Source of the DNA: Candidatus Cloacimonadota bacterium
GTDB lineage: Bacteria; Cloacimonadota; Cloacimonadia; JGIOTU-2
Length of the DNA: 42,996 bases
Assembly (NCBI GenBank): GCA_030613025.1
Contig: JAUWMT010000020.1
Span: 1-42,996, forward strand
Direction of reading: 5' to 3'
The position numbers and the translations under genes are program-made. The notes under the pieces are model-generated. The model had not been told where the DNA came from. It did no database searches and was given only the letters and a program-made list of their open reading frames with translations. This document shows, piece after piece, positions 6,089 through 14,197 of this stretch (its first letter is position 1; every line of letters begins with the position of its first letter).

Positions 6089-6610
6089 ATGGAAATTAAC
6101 GATTTAATTTCCATCGGGGTTATTAAGAAAGTAATCGGGAATGGCGGAGTAGTTTCTGCTATTCCCGATACTTCTTTTCCAGAATATTATCTTACTATTC
6201 CTGAACTTTTCATCGTGTTCACTGATGAAACCGTTCGTTTCGAAGCAATTGACAACATCGAACTGAAAAATGGAAAATATCTCATCAAATTTATGAATAT
6301 AAACTTAAAAGATGAAGCCCGGCAAATGATCAATGCACGTATTATGGTCGCGGAAGATATGCTTCCTCCATTGGAAGAGGACGAATATTATCCGGTTCAA
6401 TTTATCGAATACGAGGTAATCACAAAAGAGGGAGAGGTGATTGGAAATGTTGCTGATATTCTCTCCACGGCAGGTCAGGAAATTTTAATAATACCAAAGG
6501 GAGACAAAGAAATCATGATTCCCCTCTGTGATTTTTTCATAGAAAATATTGATAAAAAAAATAAAAAAATTATTATAAATCCAATTGAAGGTTTACTCGA
6601 TGCAAATTGA
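6089..6610 (+). CDS. rimM: 16S rRNA processing protein RimM
   Basis: A 173-residue protein with the two RimM parts: an N-terminal beta-barrel beginning ISIGVIKKVIGNGG, and a C-terminal PRC-barrel with EYEVITKEGEVIGNV and the ILIIPKGDKEIMIPLCDFFIENID-like ending (described, not quoted whole). RimM binds S19 and aids maturation of the 30S head. The usual HGIRGEVK-like motif is weakly conserved, reading NGGVVSAIP. The start at 6089 lacks a clear Shine-Dalgarno sequence, and an out-of-frame ATG lies at 6085. The 3' end overlaps trmD by 11 bp, suggesting coupling. Confidence 0.88.
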   Translation: MEINDLISIGVIKKVIGNGGVVSAIPDTSFPEYYLTIPELFIVFTDETVRFEAIDNIELKNGKYLIKFMNINLKDEARQMINARIMVAEDMLPPLEEDEYYPVQFIEYEVITKEGEVIGNVADILSTAGQEILIIPKGDKEIMIPLCDFFIENIDKKNKKIIINPIEGLLDAN

Positions 6611-7292
6611 TGTTCTGACACTTTTCCCGGAAATGTTCGATAGCCCTCTTTCGCATAGTATTGTAAAAAGAGCGATTGAAAGAAAAAAACTCTCGCTCGA
6701 ACTTATTGATTTTCGTGAATTTTCGCAAGACAAGCACAAGCAGGTTGATGACTACCCATTTGGAGGGGCTCCGGGCATGGTTCTCAAACCCGAACCCATT
6801 TTTGAAGCTGTTGATTTCCTGAAAGAAAAAAGAAAAGAATTGTTGGAGAAATGTGAATTCCCACTTATTTATTTAACGCCACAGGGAGAGACATACACCC
6901 AGCAAATCGCTGAAGAACTAAGCAAAAAAAAATATCTTGCATTCTTATGCGGTCATTACAAAGATGTTGATTATCGCGTTCGTGAACATTTGGTAACACG
7001 AGAAATCTCGATTGGAAACTACGTTCTTTCCGGCGGTGAGCTTCCTGCAATGATAATTATTGATTCTCTTGCCCGTTTGCAGGAAGGTGTGCTTACCAAT
7101 ATTGAATCTGCATACAGTGACTCATTTCAGGGCAACACACTGGACGGTCCGTATTATACGCGTCCACGCGAATATCGAGGTTACAAAGTTCCTGATGTGT
7201 TACTCTCGGGTAATCATAAAATGATTGAGGAATGGCAAAAAAGTAAACGCAAAGAATTCACAGAAAAGGTGAAAGGAGCTCACGATGTATGA
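6600..7292 (+). CDS. trmD: tRNA (guanine-N1-)-methyltransferase TrmD
   Basis: This enzyme makes m1G37 in tRNAs, which prevents +1 frameshifting. It is 230 residues with the family N-terminus MQIDVLTLFPEMFD, the PFGGAPGMVLKPEP segment, LTPQGE, the SAM-knot sequence ISIGNYVLSGGELPAM and the C-terminal YTRPREYRGYKVPDVLLSG-like region. I start it at the ATG at 6600, matching the usual MxIxxLTLFPEMF beginning. A TTG five codons upstream is in frame but less likely. It overlaps rimM by 11 bp and the next gene by 8 bp, so the operon is tightly coupled. Confidence 0.96.
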   Translation: MQIDVLTLFPEMFDSPLSHSIVKRAIERKKLSLELIDFREFSQDKHKQVDDYPFGGAPGMVLKPEPIFEAVDFLKEKRKELLEKCEFPLIYLTPQGETYTQQIAEELSKKKYLAFLCGHYKDVDYRVREHLVTREISIGNYVLSGGELPAMIIIDSLARLQEGVLTNIESAYSDSFQGNTLDGPYYTRPREYRGYKVPDVLLSGNHKMIEEWQKSKRKEFTEKVKGAHDV

Positions 7293-7848
7293 TAATTTAT
7301 TTCTTGGACTGGTTCATCATCCGGTTTATAATAAAAATAAAGAGATCGTCACAACTTCTCTAACCAATCTTGATATTCATGATATTGCAAGAACCTGTAA
7401 AACTTATGGCATCAAAAACTATTTTCTAATTAATCCCGAGCAATCACAGAAAGATATTTTCAATCGTTTAAAAGATTTTTGGCGAACAGGGCCCGGCAAA
7501 CAATACAATATAAACCGTTTCGATGCTTTTAAACTCATAGAATTTGTGCCGGATATTGAAGCTGCAAAGCAATGGATAAGGGACAGATGCTCCCAGGATC
7601 CTATTCTTATTACTACTTCTGCAAGGTTAGTACCTGGAAGTGTTTCATACAAAGAAATGAGAAAAATAATAAATCGCTCATTCCCGAAACTCATTCTTTT
7701 TGGCACAGGATACGGTATGTCGGAAGAGCTGGTTAATTCGAGTAATTTTCATGTTTTTAGAATTGAAGGAGCCGGTCCTTACAATCATCTTTCTGTACGC
7801 AGTGCAATTGCTATAACACTTGACAGGTTAATCGGTGATTACGAATAA
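7285..7848 (+). CDS. Putative SAM-dependent RNA methyltransferase (PF09936-like)
   Basis: A 187-residue protein starting YDNLFLGLVHHPVYNK, with SLTNLDIHDIARTCKTYG early, LILFGTGYGM near the C-terminus, and EGAGPYNHLSVRSAIAI close to the end. This pattern fits the small SPOUT-type family (RNA methyltransferase domain 4) that occurs between trmD and rplS in several phyla. The late glycine-rich loop and the N-H-L-S-V-R-S-A segment resemble the SAM-binding knot of SpoU/TrmD relatives. The target RNA is unknown to me. It overlaps trmD by 8 bp and lies 58 bp ahead of rplS, so a role in ribosome or tRNA modification is a reasonable inference. Confidence 0.78.
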   Translation: MYDNLFLGLVHHPVYNKNKEIVTTSLTNLDIHDIARTCKTYGIKNYFLINPEQSQKDIFNRLKDFWRTGPGKQYNINRFDAFKLIEFVPDIEAAKQWIRDRCSQDPILITTSARLVPGSVSYKEMRKIINRSFPKLILFGTGYGMSEELVNSSNFHVFRIEGAGPYNHLSVRSAIAITLDRLIGDYE

Positions 7849-7906
7849 AGGCACTAATCTAAATAAAACCAAAAGCAATAAATAAATAAGTAATAACGAG
7901 GTTTTT

Positions 7907-8302
7907 ATGGATATTTTATATAGAGTTGGCCAAGAACAGATGAACATGGAATTGCCGGATTTCAATACCGGTGATACAGTGAAAGTACACTACACGATCC
8001 GAGAGTTTGAAAAACCTCGTATTCAGATATTTCAAGGTATAGTGATCCAGAAAAAGGGTTCTGGAGTCAATAAAACGTTTACCGTTCGAAAAATCAGTCA
8101 TGGTGTTTCAGTAGAGCGTATTTTCCCTCTTTTCTCACCATTGATCCAAGAAATCGAAATAGTACGTTATGGACGTGTCCGCCGCTCCAAGCTTTTCTAT
8201 CTGAGAAAACTCCGAAGTAAAAGCACAAAGGTCAAACGAGGGAAAAAGCCGACACCAAAGAATAAAGTTAAAAATACAGACAGCGAACAAAAAGAGGCAT
8301 AG
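7907..8302 (+). CDS. rplS: 50S ribosomal protein L19
   Basis: A 131-residue protein with the L19 SH3-like core: FNTGDTVKVHY, RIQIFQGIVIQKKG, FTVRKISHGVSVERIFPLFSP and the end GRVRRSKLFYLRKL. L19 sits at the 30S/50S interface. The C-terminus is extended by about 25 residues rich in Lys (KSTKVKRGKKPTPKNKVKN) and ends acidic. The ATG at 7907 is preceded by GAGG (7899-7902). It is the last gene of the rpsP operon, followed by a clear intrinsic terminator at 8315. Confidence 0.96.
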   Translation: MDILYRVGQEQMNMELPDFNTGDTVKVHYTIREFEKPRIQIFQGIVIQKKGSGVNKTFTVRKISHGVSVERIFPLFSPLIQEIEIVRYGRVRRSKLFYLRKLRSKSTKVKRGKKPTPKNKVKNTDSEQKEA

Positions 8303-8314
8303 CAACATAAGCAT

Positions 8315-8337
8315 ACAGAATCATTTCTGTTTTTCTT
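8315..8337 (+). terminator. Intrinsic terminator after rplS
   Basis: Perfect 6-bp stem ACAGAA / TTCTGT around a TCAT tetraloop, followed by TTTTCTT. It lies 13 bases after the rplS stop and separates the ribosomal operon from the potassium-transport genes. The stem is AU-rich but the stem-loop-U-tract arrangement is classical. Confidence 0.75.
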
Positions 8338-8403
8338 AACATTGTTCACTTCGAATTTAAATTTTTCATGTTCTTTTCATAGCTCTAAACTTTCTGAAAA
8401 ATT

Positions 8404-10116
8404 ATGTTTAAACGATTAGATTTCAGGAAAGAATATTGGCGATTCTTTGAACATCTGATGTTCCCTATCGCGATAGCCATCGGCTTCTTTGTAGTCTTTC
8501 AGCATTTCCACACTAAATACATCTCGCTTTTCAACGAATTCACAAAAATTTTTCTTTTCTATTTTGCATGTCTGAATATTCTGAAAATCTATTATAATCG
8601 TGGCAATTTTGCTTACATCAAAAAGATTTTCTTTGATCTTTGTGCCGTTGTAGTTTCCTTTATTTTTTATAACGATCTTATCGTTTTTCAGGTATATATT
8701 GTTCTTCGCCAGATAGTTCTTCTCATTGATATGCTTGCATCTACAAAACCGGCAGTGAATCTATTTTCACGCTTTAGAAACCATCCTTCAAAAGTTATTT
8801 TACTAAGTTTTGGGATGATAATTCTGCTGGGCACGACCTTTTTAAGCTTACCTCTTGCTTCATCAAATGGGGAAAGTATTGGACCGATCAATGCAGGATT
8901 TACTGCAACTTCAGCAACGTGTGTAACCGGCTTGATCGTTCTCGATACAGGTACTGATTTTTCATCTTTTGGACATGCGATAATACTCATATTAATGCAG
9001 ATCGGTGGACTCGGTATAATGACTTTTTCCACAGCACTTATCATGCTTTTTGGAAAACAGATCAGTCTGCAGGGTCAATCGCTGCTGCAAGGAGTGCTCG
9101 GAGAAGCTTCAAAGGATAGTATGGTCAAACTGCTTCGGGCGATCATACTTACAACTTTTATTTTTGAAGTGATCGGAGCAATGGTACTGTTTCTAAAATT
9201 CCGCCCACTTGCTCATTTTGCTCCACTTGCCAATTTTGATCTTCTCGGGCATTGTATGTTCCATTCTGTTTCTGCCTTTTGTAATGCGGGATTCTGTCTA
9301 TATCCTGACAGCTTCATGCAGTTTCAGGGAAGCTGGAGCGTAAATTTTGTTATCATGTCTCTGATAATCGTTGGTGGGATCGGTTTCACTGTTATGCTCG
9401 ATGTGTATAAAAATGTGATCCAACGCAGACACATCCGTTTTTTATCATTACATTCAAAAGTTGTGATCGTCACTACGATTGCTTTGATCGTGATAGGAAC
9501 TATTTTAATCTTTGCGTTTGAGTATAATAATCAATTAAATCAACTTCCAATGAAAAATAGTATTCTGGCATCCGCCTTCCAATCGGTCACGACACGAACC
9601 GCAGGATTTAACACTCTTGATATTTCAAATATGAGCTTTGCTTCAGTGATCCTGATGATAGTATTTATGTTTATTGGTGCCTCACCGGGTTCTACGGGCG
9701 GCGGTATAAAAACCACAAGCTTTGCAATTCTTGTTCTCTCAGTCTGGTCGATCATCAGACATAGAGAAGATGTGGAAGTGTTCCATTGCTCTGTCACTTC
9801 GGAAAATACCAGAAAAGTGATGTCTCTCATTACTATTTCCATCACGATTTTAGTTACCCTTATTATCGTGTTATGTGTTTCTGAAGCAAGCCAGGGATTC
9901 AGGTTTGAGCAGATCATATTTGAGGCATTTTCAGCTTTTGGAACTGTTGGACTCTCAATGGGTATCACTCCACACTTGACATCCATTGGTAAAATTGCAA
10001 TTATTGCTTTAATGTATTTGGGGCGTGTTGGTCCTTTGACCATAGCGTTCGCTTTAAGTGAGAAAAAATTAAGTGTTCATTATCATTATCCTGATGAAAA
10101 TATAGCTATCGGTTAA
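8404..10116 (+). CDS. Potassium transporter membrane subunit, KtrB/TrkH family
   Basis: A 570-residue membrane protein with the four pore loops of the Trk/Ktr superfamily: TSATCVTG (169-176), SAFCNAGF, TTRTAGFN and AFGTVGLSMG. Each carries the selectivity-filter glycine. The conserved SPGSTGGGIKT segment precedes the last repeat. The KtrB core starts near residue 130. Before it lies an extra N-terminal region with about four hydrophobic segments (roughly 18-36, 45-63, 73-90, 92-111) ending in VLRQIVLLIDM. The next gene encodes the cytosolic RCK regulator, so the pair should form a Ktr-like K+ uptake system. No Shine-Dalgarno sequence is obvious at 8404. Confidence 0.92.
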   Translation: MFKRLDFRKEYWRFFEHLMFPIAIAIGFFVVFQHFHTKYISLFNEFTKIFLFYFACLNILKIYYNRGNFAYIKKIFFDLCAVVVSFIFYNDLIVFQVYIVLRQIVLLIDMLASTKPAVNLFSRFRNHPSKVILLSFGMIILLGTTFLSLPLASSNGESIGPINAGFTATSATCVTGLIVLDTGTDFSSFGHAIILILMQIGGLGIMTFSTALIMLFGKQISLQGQSLLQGVLGEASKDSMVKLLRAIILTTFIFEVIGAMVLFLKFRPLAHFAPLANFDLLGHCMFHSVSAFCNAGFCLYPDSFMQFQGSWSVNFVIMSLIIVGGIGFTVMLDVYKNVIQRRHIRFLSLHSKVVIVTTIALIVIGTILIFAFEYNNQLNQLPMKNSILASAFQSVTTRTAGFNTLDISNMSFASVILMIVFMFIGASPGSTGGGIKTTSFAILVLSVWSIIRHREDVEVFHCSVTSENTRKVMSLITISITILVTLIIVLCVSEASQGFRFEQIIFEAFSAFGTVGLSMGITPHLTSIGKIAIIALMYLGRVGPLTIAFALSEKKLSVHYHYPDENIAIG

Positions 10117-10139
10117 AGGATAGACTATTCGGAGGAACA

Positions 10140-10850
10140 ATGGCTCAATTTGCTGTAATCGGTTTAGGAAGATTCGGTATAACCATCGCAGAAACTCTTG
10201 TAAAAAAGGGTGCTGAAGTCATTGCAATAGACAATGACGAAAAAAAGGTCGAAGAAGTCCGTGCTTTTGTAACTAACTCGGTGTGCTTAGATTCCACAGA
10301 CGAGCAAGCGCTTCGTGCGATCGACATTGGCAATGTGGATGCAGTGGTTATCGCAATCGGTGAGAACATTGAAGTAAGCGTGCTGACTGCTGCAATCTTG
10401 AGAAAAATCGGTGTAGGAAAGATCCTGGCAAAGGTGGATAGCGAACTTCATGCACGAATTCTCACTATCATGGGAGTTCAACGCACGATTTTCCCAGAAC
10501 AGTATGTAGGACGAGAGATCGCAAACCTTCTTATTTCACAACATGTTTTTACATATACTGAAATATCCAAAGAACATAGTGTGGTAGAGATTTCAGTTCC
10601 CTCATTCTTTGTAGAAAAAAGCTTAAAAGATCTCGATGTAAGAAATAAATATAATATCAGCATCATTGCAATAAAAAGCACAAAGCCCACTGTTGATGAA
10701 CTGGGAAATAATATCCTTCTTGAAGACACAAATGTGCTTCCTTCCGCTGAGGATGTGCTTCACCAATCTGATAGAATAATTATCATAGGCAAAAATAATG
10801 ATGTTGATGCCCTGGTTAAAATAGCTGAAAAGCGTAAGATGCAAGAATAA
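10140..10850 (+). CDS. Potassium uptake regulator, KtrA/TrkA RCK protein
   Basis: A cytosolic 236-residue regulator. The N-terminal RCK domain has the nucleotide-binding GLGRFG (8-13) and acidic D31 closing the Rossmann site, then AVVIAIGENIEVSVLTA. A C-terminal RCK_C domain spans about residues 140-226. One RCK_N/RCK_C pair at this length is the KtrA arrangement; E. coli TrkA is a double-length fusion. It would gate the KtrB-type pore encoded 23 bp upstream in response to ATP/ADP or NAD(H). The start has a strong GGAGGAA Shine-Dalgarno sequence at 10131-10137. Confidence 0.93.
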   Translation: MAQFAVIGLGRFGITIAETLVKKGAEVIAIDNDEKKVEEVRAFVTNSVCLDSTDEQALRAIDIGNVDAVVIAIGENIEVSVLTAAILRKIGVGKILAKVDSELHARILTIMGVQRTIFPEQYVGREIANLLISQHVFTYTEISKEHSVVEISVPSFFVEKSLKDLDVRNKYNISIIAIKSTKPTVDELGNNILLEDTNVLPSAEDVLHQSDRIIIIGKNNDVDALVKIAEKRKMQE

Positions 10851-10865
10851 TTTTTGGGAGTTCCC

Positions 10866-11639
10866 ATGCATATAACATTTCAGAGCAAACTTCGTCTCAT
10901 TGTTATTATTCTTCTAATTTTTCTTATCCTCAATGTTGGTTTCATCCTCTATAAATTAAATGATCCCCTCGTTCATGAGGTGATCAGAGATCGAATAATG
11001 ACAGTCCAATACATCTTCCTGTTTATTGAATTGATCCTCGGTATTGTGCTTTTGTTCTACGTTCCAATGATACTGCAGGATTCTCTCAAACCTATTGAAT
11101 CCGTCTTCGAGGAGCTAAAAAGAGGTAAGTTCGACATCTCAATTCCGGAAGAATATCATCACGGACCGGTTGCAACACTTATCAGCGAAACGAATACAAT
11201 GATCACAAACCTGAAACAGTTTGATAAAGAGAAGAAAAGCAAGATCTTGGAGTACGCTCACCGGCTGAATGTCATTCTCGAGAATACGGATGATGGTATT
11301 ATTATTACAAATGAAAAAAATGAGATCGTGATGATAGACAAACACGCTCAAAAACTTCTTGGCTTGGCTTCTGTAGAGAATGATCCCCCTCTTCTTGATT
11401 TCCACTATGAAGGTGAAGTGCTGAAATTCTTCCAGGAAGCTGTTTCTCAGAAAATGCTCGTTCCTGAGCGAAAAATTTACATCCCGAAAATAAAAAAACA
11501 TGTAACTTTTCATGTGGGCATAATCCACAATGAAGAGGGAATTGTGACAGGAATGGTCTTTGTTATAACAGGCATTGACCTAAAAAAATTATATGAATCT
11601 CCCAGTACTGAAGATGGAAAATCAAGATCAGAAGGATAG
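10866..11639 (+). CDS. Membrane PAS-domain protein without an output domain
   Basis: A 257-residue protein with two membrane segments (about 9-29 and 48-70), a short loop between them, a HAMP-like helical linker (about 71-120, starting LKPIESVFEELKRGKFD) and one PAS domain (about 123-240, with VILENTDDGIIITNEKNEIVMI-like text shown only in part). This looks like the sensory half of a histidine kinase, but no HisKA, HATPase, GGDEF or phosphatase domain follows; the protein simply stops. The ATG at 10866 has GGGAG at 10856-10860. It follows the RCK gene by 15 bp, so it may report on the K+ transporter. It overlaps the start of the RluD-type gene. Function is not established. Confidence 0.72.
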   Translation: MHITFQSKLRLIVIILLIFLILNVGFILYKLNDPLVHEVIRDRIMTVQYIFLFIELILGIVLLFYVPMILQDSLKPIESVFEELKRGKFDISIPEEYHHGPVATLISETNTMITNLKQFDKEKKSKILEYAHRLNVILENTDDGIIITNEKNEIVMIDKHAQKLLGLASVENDPPLLDFHYEGEVLKFFQEAVSQKMLVPERKIYIPKIKKHVTFHVGIIHNEEGIVTGMVFVITGIDLKKLYESPSTEDGKSRSEG

Positions 11640-12627
11640 ATTTGACAGAGAATTCACCTTTGCAGTTCGTACAGAAGAAAGCATAAGGATTGATAAATAC
11701 TTAGCTAACCTGAACATAAACGAACTCTACTCGCGATCGTTTGTTGATCGTTTGCTGAAGCAAGGTTTTGTGACTCTTGACGGAAAAGTCGTTAAGAAAA
11801 GCGAACATGTTCACATAAATCAGCTCATACACATAAAAATCCCACCACCTACCCAAAAGGATATTTTACCGGAAAATATTGAGCTTTCTTTTGTATATGA
11901 AGACGAGCATCTTGCGATAATTGATAAACCGGCAGGCATGGTCGTACATCCTGCGCCCGGGCATTACCACGGCACTCTTGTCAATGCAATAATGTACCAC
12001 CTGAAGCAGCTTTCATCCATTGATGACCCTCTACGACCGGGCATCGTACATCGGCTTGATAAGGATACATCCGGTTTGATAATCGTAGCAAAGAATGATC
12101 TTGTTCACGCAAAATTGAAGGAACTCTTTTTTAACCACCATATCCAAAAAATCTATATTGCCTACACTATGGGGAATCTCTCTGCTTCTGAAGGGACAAT
12201 TCGTACATTCTACGGTCGAAATCCTGTAAACACCAGAAAAATGGCAGTTCTCGAAGAGGGCAAACTTGCAGTAACTCATTATGAAGTCATTGAAACATAT
12301 CCTGGTCTTGATATAACAAAAATCATTTTAGAAACAGGAAGAACTCACCAGATTCGTGTCCATTTTTCCCATCTCGTACATCCTGTTTTGGGTGATACAA
12401 TGTACTCGACTAAAAAGCAGATGATCAACCTTGTACCGGAAAGATCTAAGAAAATCATGAGGCATCTGTTATCAAACACACTAAGGCGACAGGCGCTTCA
12501 TGCTCATCAATTGGAGTTCATTCATCCCATTACAAAAAAGACGATCTTTGTTACCAGTCCTATCCCCCAGGATATGGATAATGTTTTGAAAATTATGAGA
12601 AAAAGTTTTTACGGCTCAGTCATATAG
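11593..12627 (+). CDS. RluD-type 23S rRNA / tRNA pseudouridine synthase
   Basis: Converts specific uridines in rRNA or tRNA to pseudouridine. It has an N-terminal S4 RNA-binding domain (about 31-75, RIDKYLANL to QLIHIKIPPP). The RluA/RluD catalytic domain contains IIDKPAGMVVHPAPGH, the signature HRLDKDTSGL (catalytic Asp at 156) and ETGRTHQIRVH. It is 344 residues if it starts at 11593. An ATG seven codons later (11614) is equally possible, and neither has a good Shine-Dalgarno sequence. Either start overlaps the PAS gene by 26-47 bp. Domain order fits RluD, but the target position cannot be told apart from RluA/RluC relatives. Confidence 0.88.
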   Translation: MNLPVLKMENQDQKDRFDREFTFAVRTEESIRIDKYLANLNINELYSRSFVDRLLKQGFVTLDGKVVKKSEHVHINQLIHIKIPPPTQKDILPENIELSFVYEDEHLAIIDKPAGMVVHPAPGHYHGTLVNAIMYHLKQLSSIDDPLRPGIVHRLDKDTSGLIIVAKNDLVHAKLKELFFNHHIQKIYIAYTMGNLSASEGTIRTFYGRNPVNTRKMAVLEEGKLAVTHYEVIETYPGLDITKIILETGRTHQIRVHFSHLVHPVLGDTMYSTKKQMINLVPERSKKIMRHLLSNTLRRQALHAHQLEFIHPITKKTIFVTSPIPQDMDNVLKIMRKSFYGSVI

Positions 12628-12959
12628 TGTTATGTCATGGATGATTTGATGTATTTTTAACCACCCGTCTCCGCTGTGCTTCAGTCTCCGTTTCACTACG
12701 CACCGACAGGACGCCTTGGCAAGCAGAGATAGAACTGAGAAAGATCGATAAATCGGCATGATATGCAACAAAAAGGGATACTCAACATATAAATTATTTG
12801 TAACTCAACATTCCGAAGTTGAGAAAGCGCAAGATTAGAATCTTACGTTACTTCTTTAATTTAATTTTAACATTATTGTTATAAAATTATTATCGTAAAA
12901 ATATTGCCAATATCTTCACCGAAACCAAGTTTTGTGAAAAAATTATTCAAGAAGGATAT
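12628..12959. other. 332-bp gap with palindromic and direct repeats
   Basis: No credible gene. The first part (12661-12730) is clearly more GC-rich than its surroundings and holds GTCTCCG twice (12667-12673, 12684-12690). The second part holds ACTCAACAT twice (12780-12788, 12803-12811). CTCAAC/GTTGAG pairs at 12804-12809/12818-12823, and AAGATT-AG-AATCTT is a hairpin at 12831-12844. An outer GTAAC/GTTAC pair (12800-12804, 12847-12851) encloses both hairpins. The last 100 bp are very AT-rich and probably hold the pepP promoter, which I cannot define. Confidence 0.5.
12800..12851. repeat. Two-hairpin element closed by an outer stem
   Basis: GTAAC ... GTTAC brackets a 6-bp hairpin with an 8-nt loop (12804-12823) and a 6-bp hairpin with a 2-nt loop (12831-12844). 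C12804 is shared by the outer and first inner stems, so not all pairs can form at once. It looks like a small palindromic repeat unit of the same general kind as those at 4397-4852, although the sequences differ. Confidence 0.5.
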
Positions 12960-14189
12960 ATGGATAAACAATTCTTCACTTCGAATAGAAAACAACTGTT
13001 TAAACTTTTGCCAGATAAGAGTCTTGCTATATTCTCGGCAATTGTTTCCGACGCAGGTAGTTTGCCTGTAGATTTCGAGCAAAATGCTAACTTTTTTTAT
13101 CTGACAGGATTGAAAATTGCTAATGCTCAAATTTTGCTTCATAAAAATGGGAAGACAAATCTTAGTATTCTTTTTATAGAAAGAAATATTCCGGAAATGG
13201 AAGTATGGATCGGGAAGAAACTATCAAAAGAGGACGCAAAGGCAATTTCAGGAATTGACCAAATATTTTTCATTGATGAATTTCCAAGAATTCTTCAGAT
13301 GTATGCGACTTCCAGTGAAGTCTGCTTTTATGATCATGTAGCGAATAAAATCGGTGCAAATTTAACAGATTCATTATTCCAACTTAAAGAGATCACAACC
13401 CATTATCCGGCACTCAAGATTCTACATCCCGGTCCCTTTATGACTACCCTCCGCTCTGTAAAAAAAGCAGATGAGATTGAAAATATGAAAAAAGCGATCA
13501 GTATCACAAATGATGCAATACTCAATCTCATTACTCACACAGAGCCCGGCATGATGGAATATGAGCTTGAAGCCCATTTCCGTTATGAATGTATTCGAAA
13601 TAATGCAAAGCAACTTGCCTTCTCCCCCATTATTGCAAGTGGTAAAAATGCGACAATTCTCCATTATGAAAAGAATACTGGCAAAGTTGGTTCAGATGAT
13701 CTTGTACTTGCTGATGTGGGAGCCAAGTGGAATGAATATTGTGCTGATATCACACGAACCTATCCTGCAAATGGAACATTTACCAAACGCCAAAAGGAAG
13801 TATATCAAGCTGTACTCGAAGTAAATAAAGCTATCATCAAAAAAGTGAAACCCGGTATTACATTACGGGATTTGCAGGAAGAGACCGTTAAATTGACAAA
13901 GAAGGCACTTAAAAAATTGAACCTTATCAAAAAAGATGAAGAGTATAAAAAATATTATATGCACTCGGTAAGTCATCAATTAGGGCTACAAGCTCATGAT
14001 CTTGTTGATCATGCCAAGAAACTCGAAGCAGGATATGTTATCACGGTTGAACCCGGTATTTACATTCCTGAAGAGAAGATTGGTGTCCGTATCGAAGATG
14101 ATATTCTTGTGACAAAAGACGGACATAAGAATCTTTCAAAAGATATACCAAAAGAGATCACTGACATCGAAAATATCATGAAAAAATAA
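12960..14189 (+). CDS. pepP: Xaa-Pro aminopeptidase (M24B, PepP-type)
   Basis: Cytosolic dimetal peptidase that removes N-terminal residues before proline. The 409 residues comprise an N-terminal creatinase-like domain (1-155) and the pita-bread catalytic domain. The five metal ligands are visible: D252 (LADVGAK), D263 (CADITRTYP), H339 (HSVSHQLG), E364 (TVEPGIYIP) and E379 (VRIEDD). The extra histidine H335 of the HxxxH pattern is also present. The ATG at 12960 is preceded by AAGAAGGA. It is the first gene after the repeat gap, and coaD follows after 8 bp. The N-terminal domain is somewhat shorter than in E. coli PepP (441 residues). Confidence 0.92.
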   Translation: MDKQFFTSNRKQLFKLLPDKSLAIFSAIVSDAGSLPVDFEQNANFFYLTGLKIANAQILLHKNGKTNLSILFIERNIPEMEVWIGKKLSKEDAKAISGIDQIFFIDEFPRILQMYATSSEVCFYDHVANKIGANLTDSLFQLKEITTHYPALKILHPGPFMTTLRSVKKADEIENMKKAISITNDAILNLITHTEPGMMEYELEAHFRYECIRNNAKQLAFSPIIASGKNATILHYEKNTGKVGSDDLVLADVGAKWNEYCADITRTYPANGTFTKRQKEVYQAVLEVNKAIIKKVKPGITLRDLQEETVKLTKKALKKLNLIKKDEEYKKYYMHSVSHQLGLQAHDLVDHAKKLEAGYVITVEPGIYIPEEKIGVRIEDDILVTKDGHKNLSKDIPKEITDIENIMKK

Positions 14190-14197
14190 GGAATATT

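Noticed and set aside
9540-10043. 167-codon - strand frame opposite the potassium transporter gene
   Set aside because: It is fully antisense to a well-conserved pore region. Its residues mirror the membrane protein's codons and no ribosome-binding site was seen.
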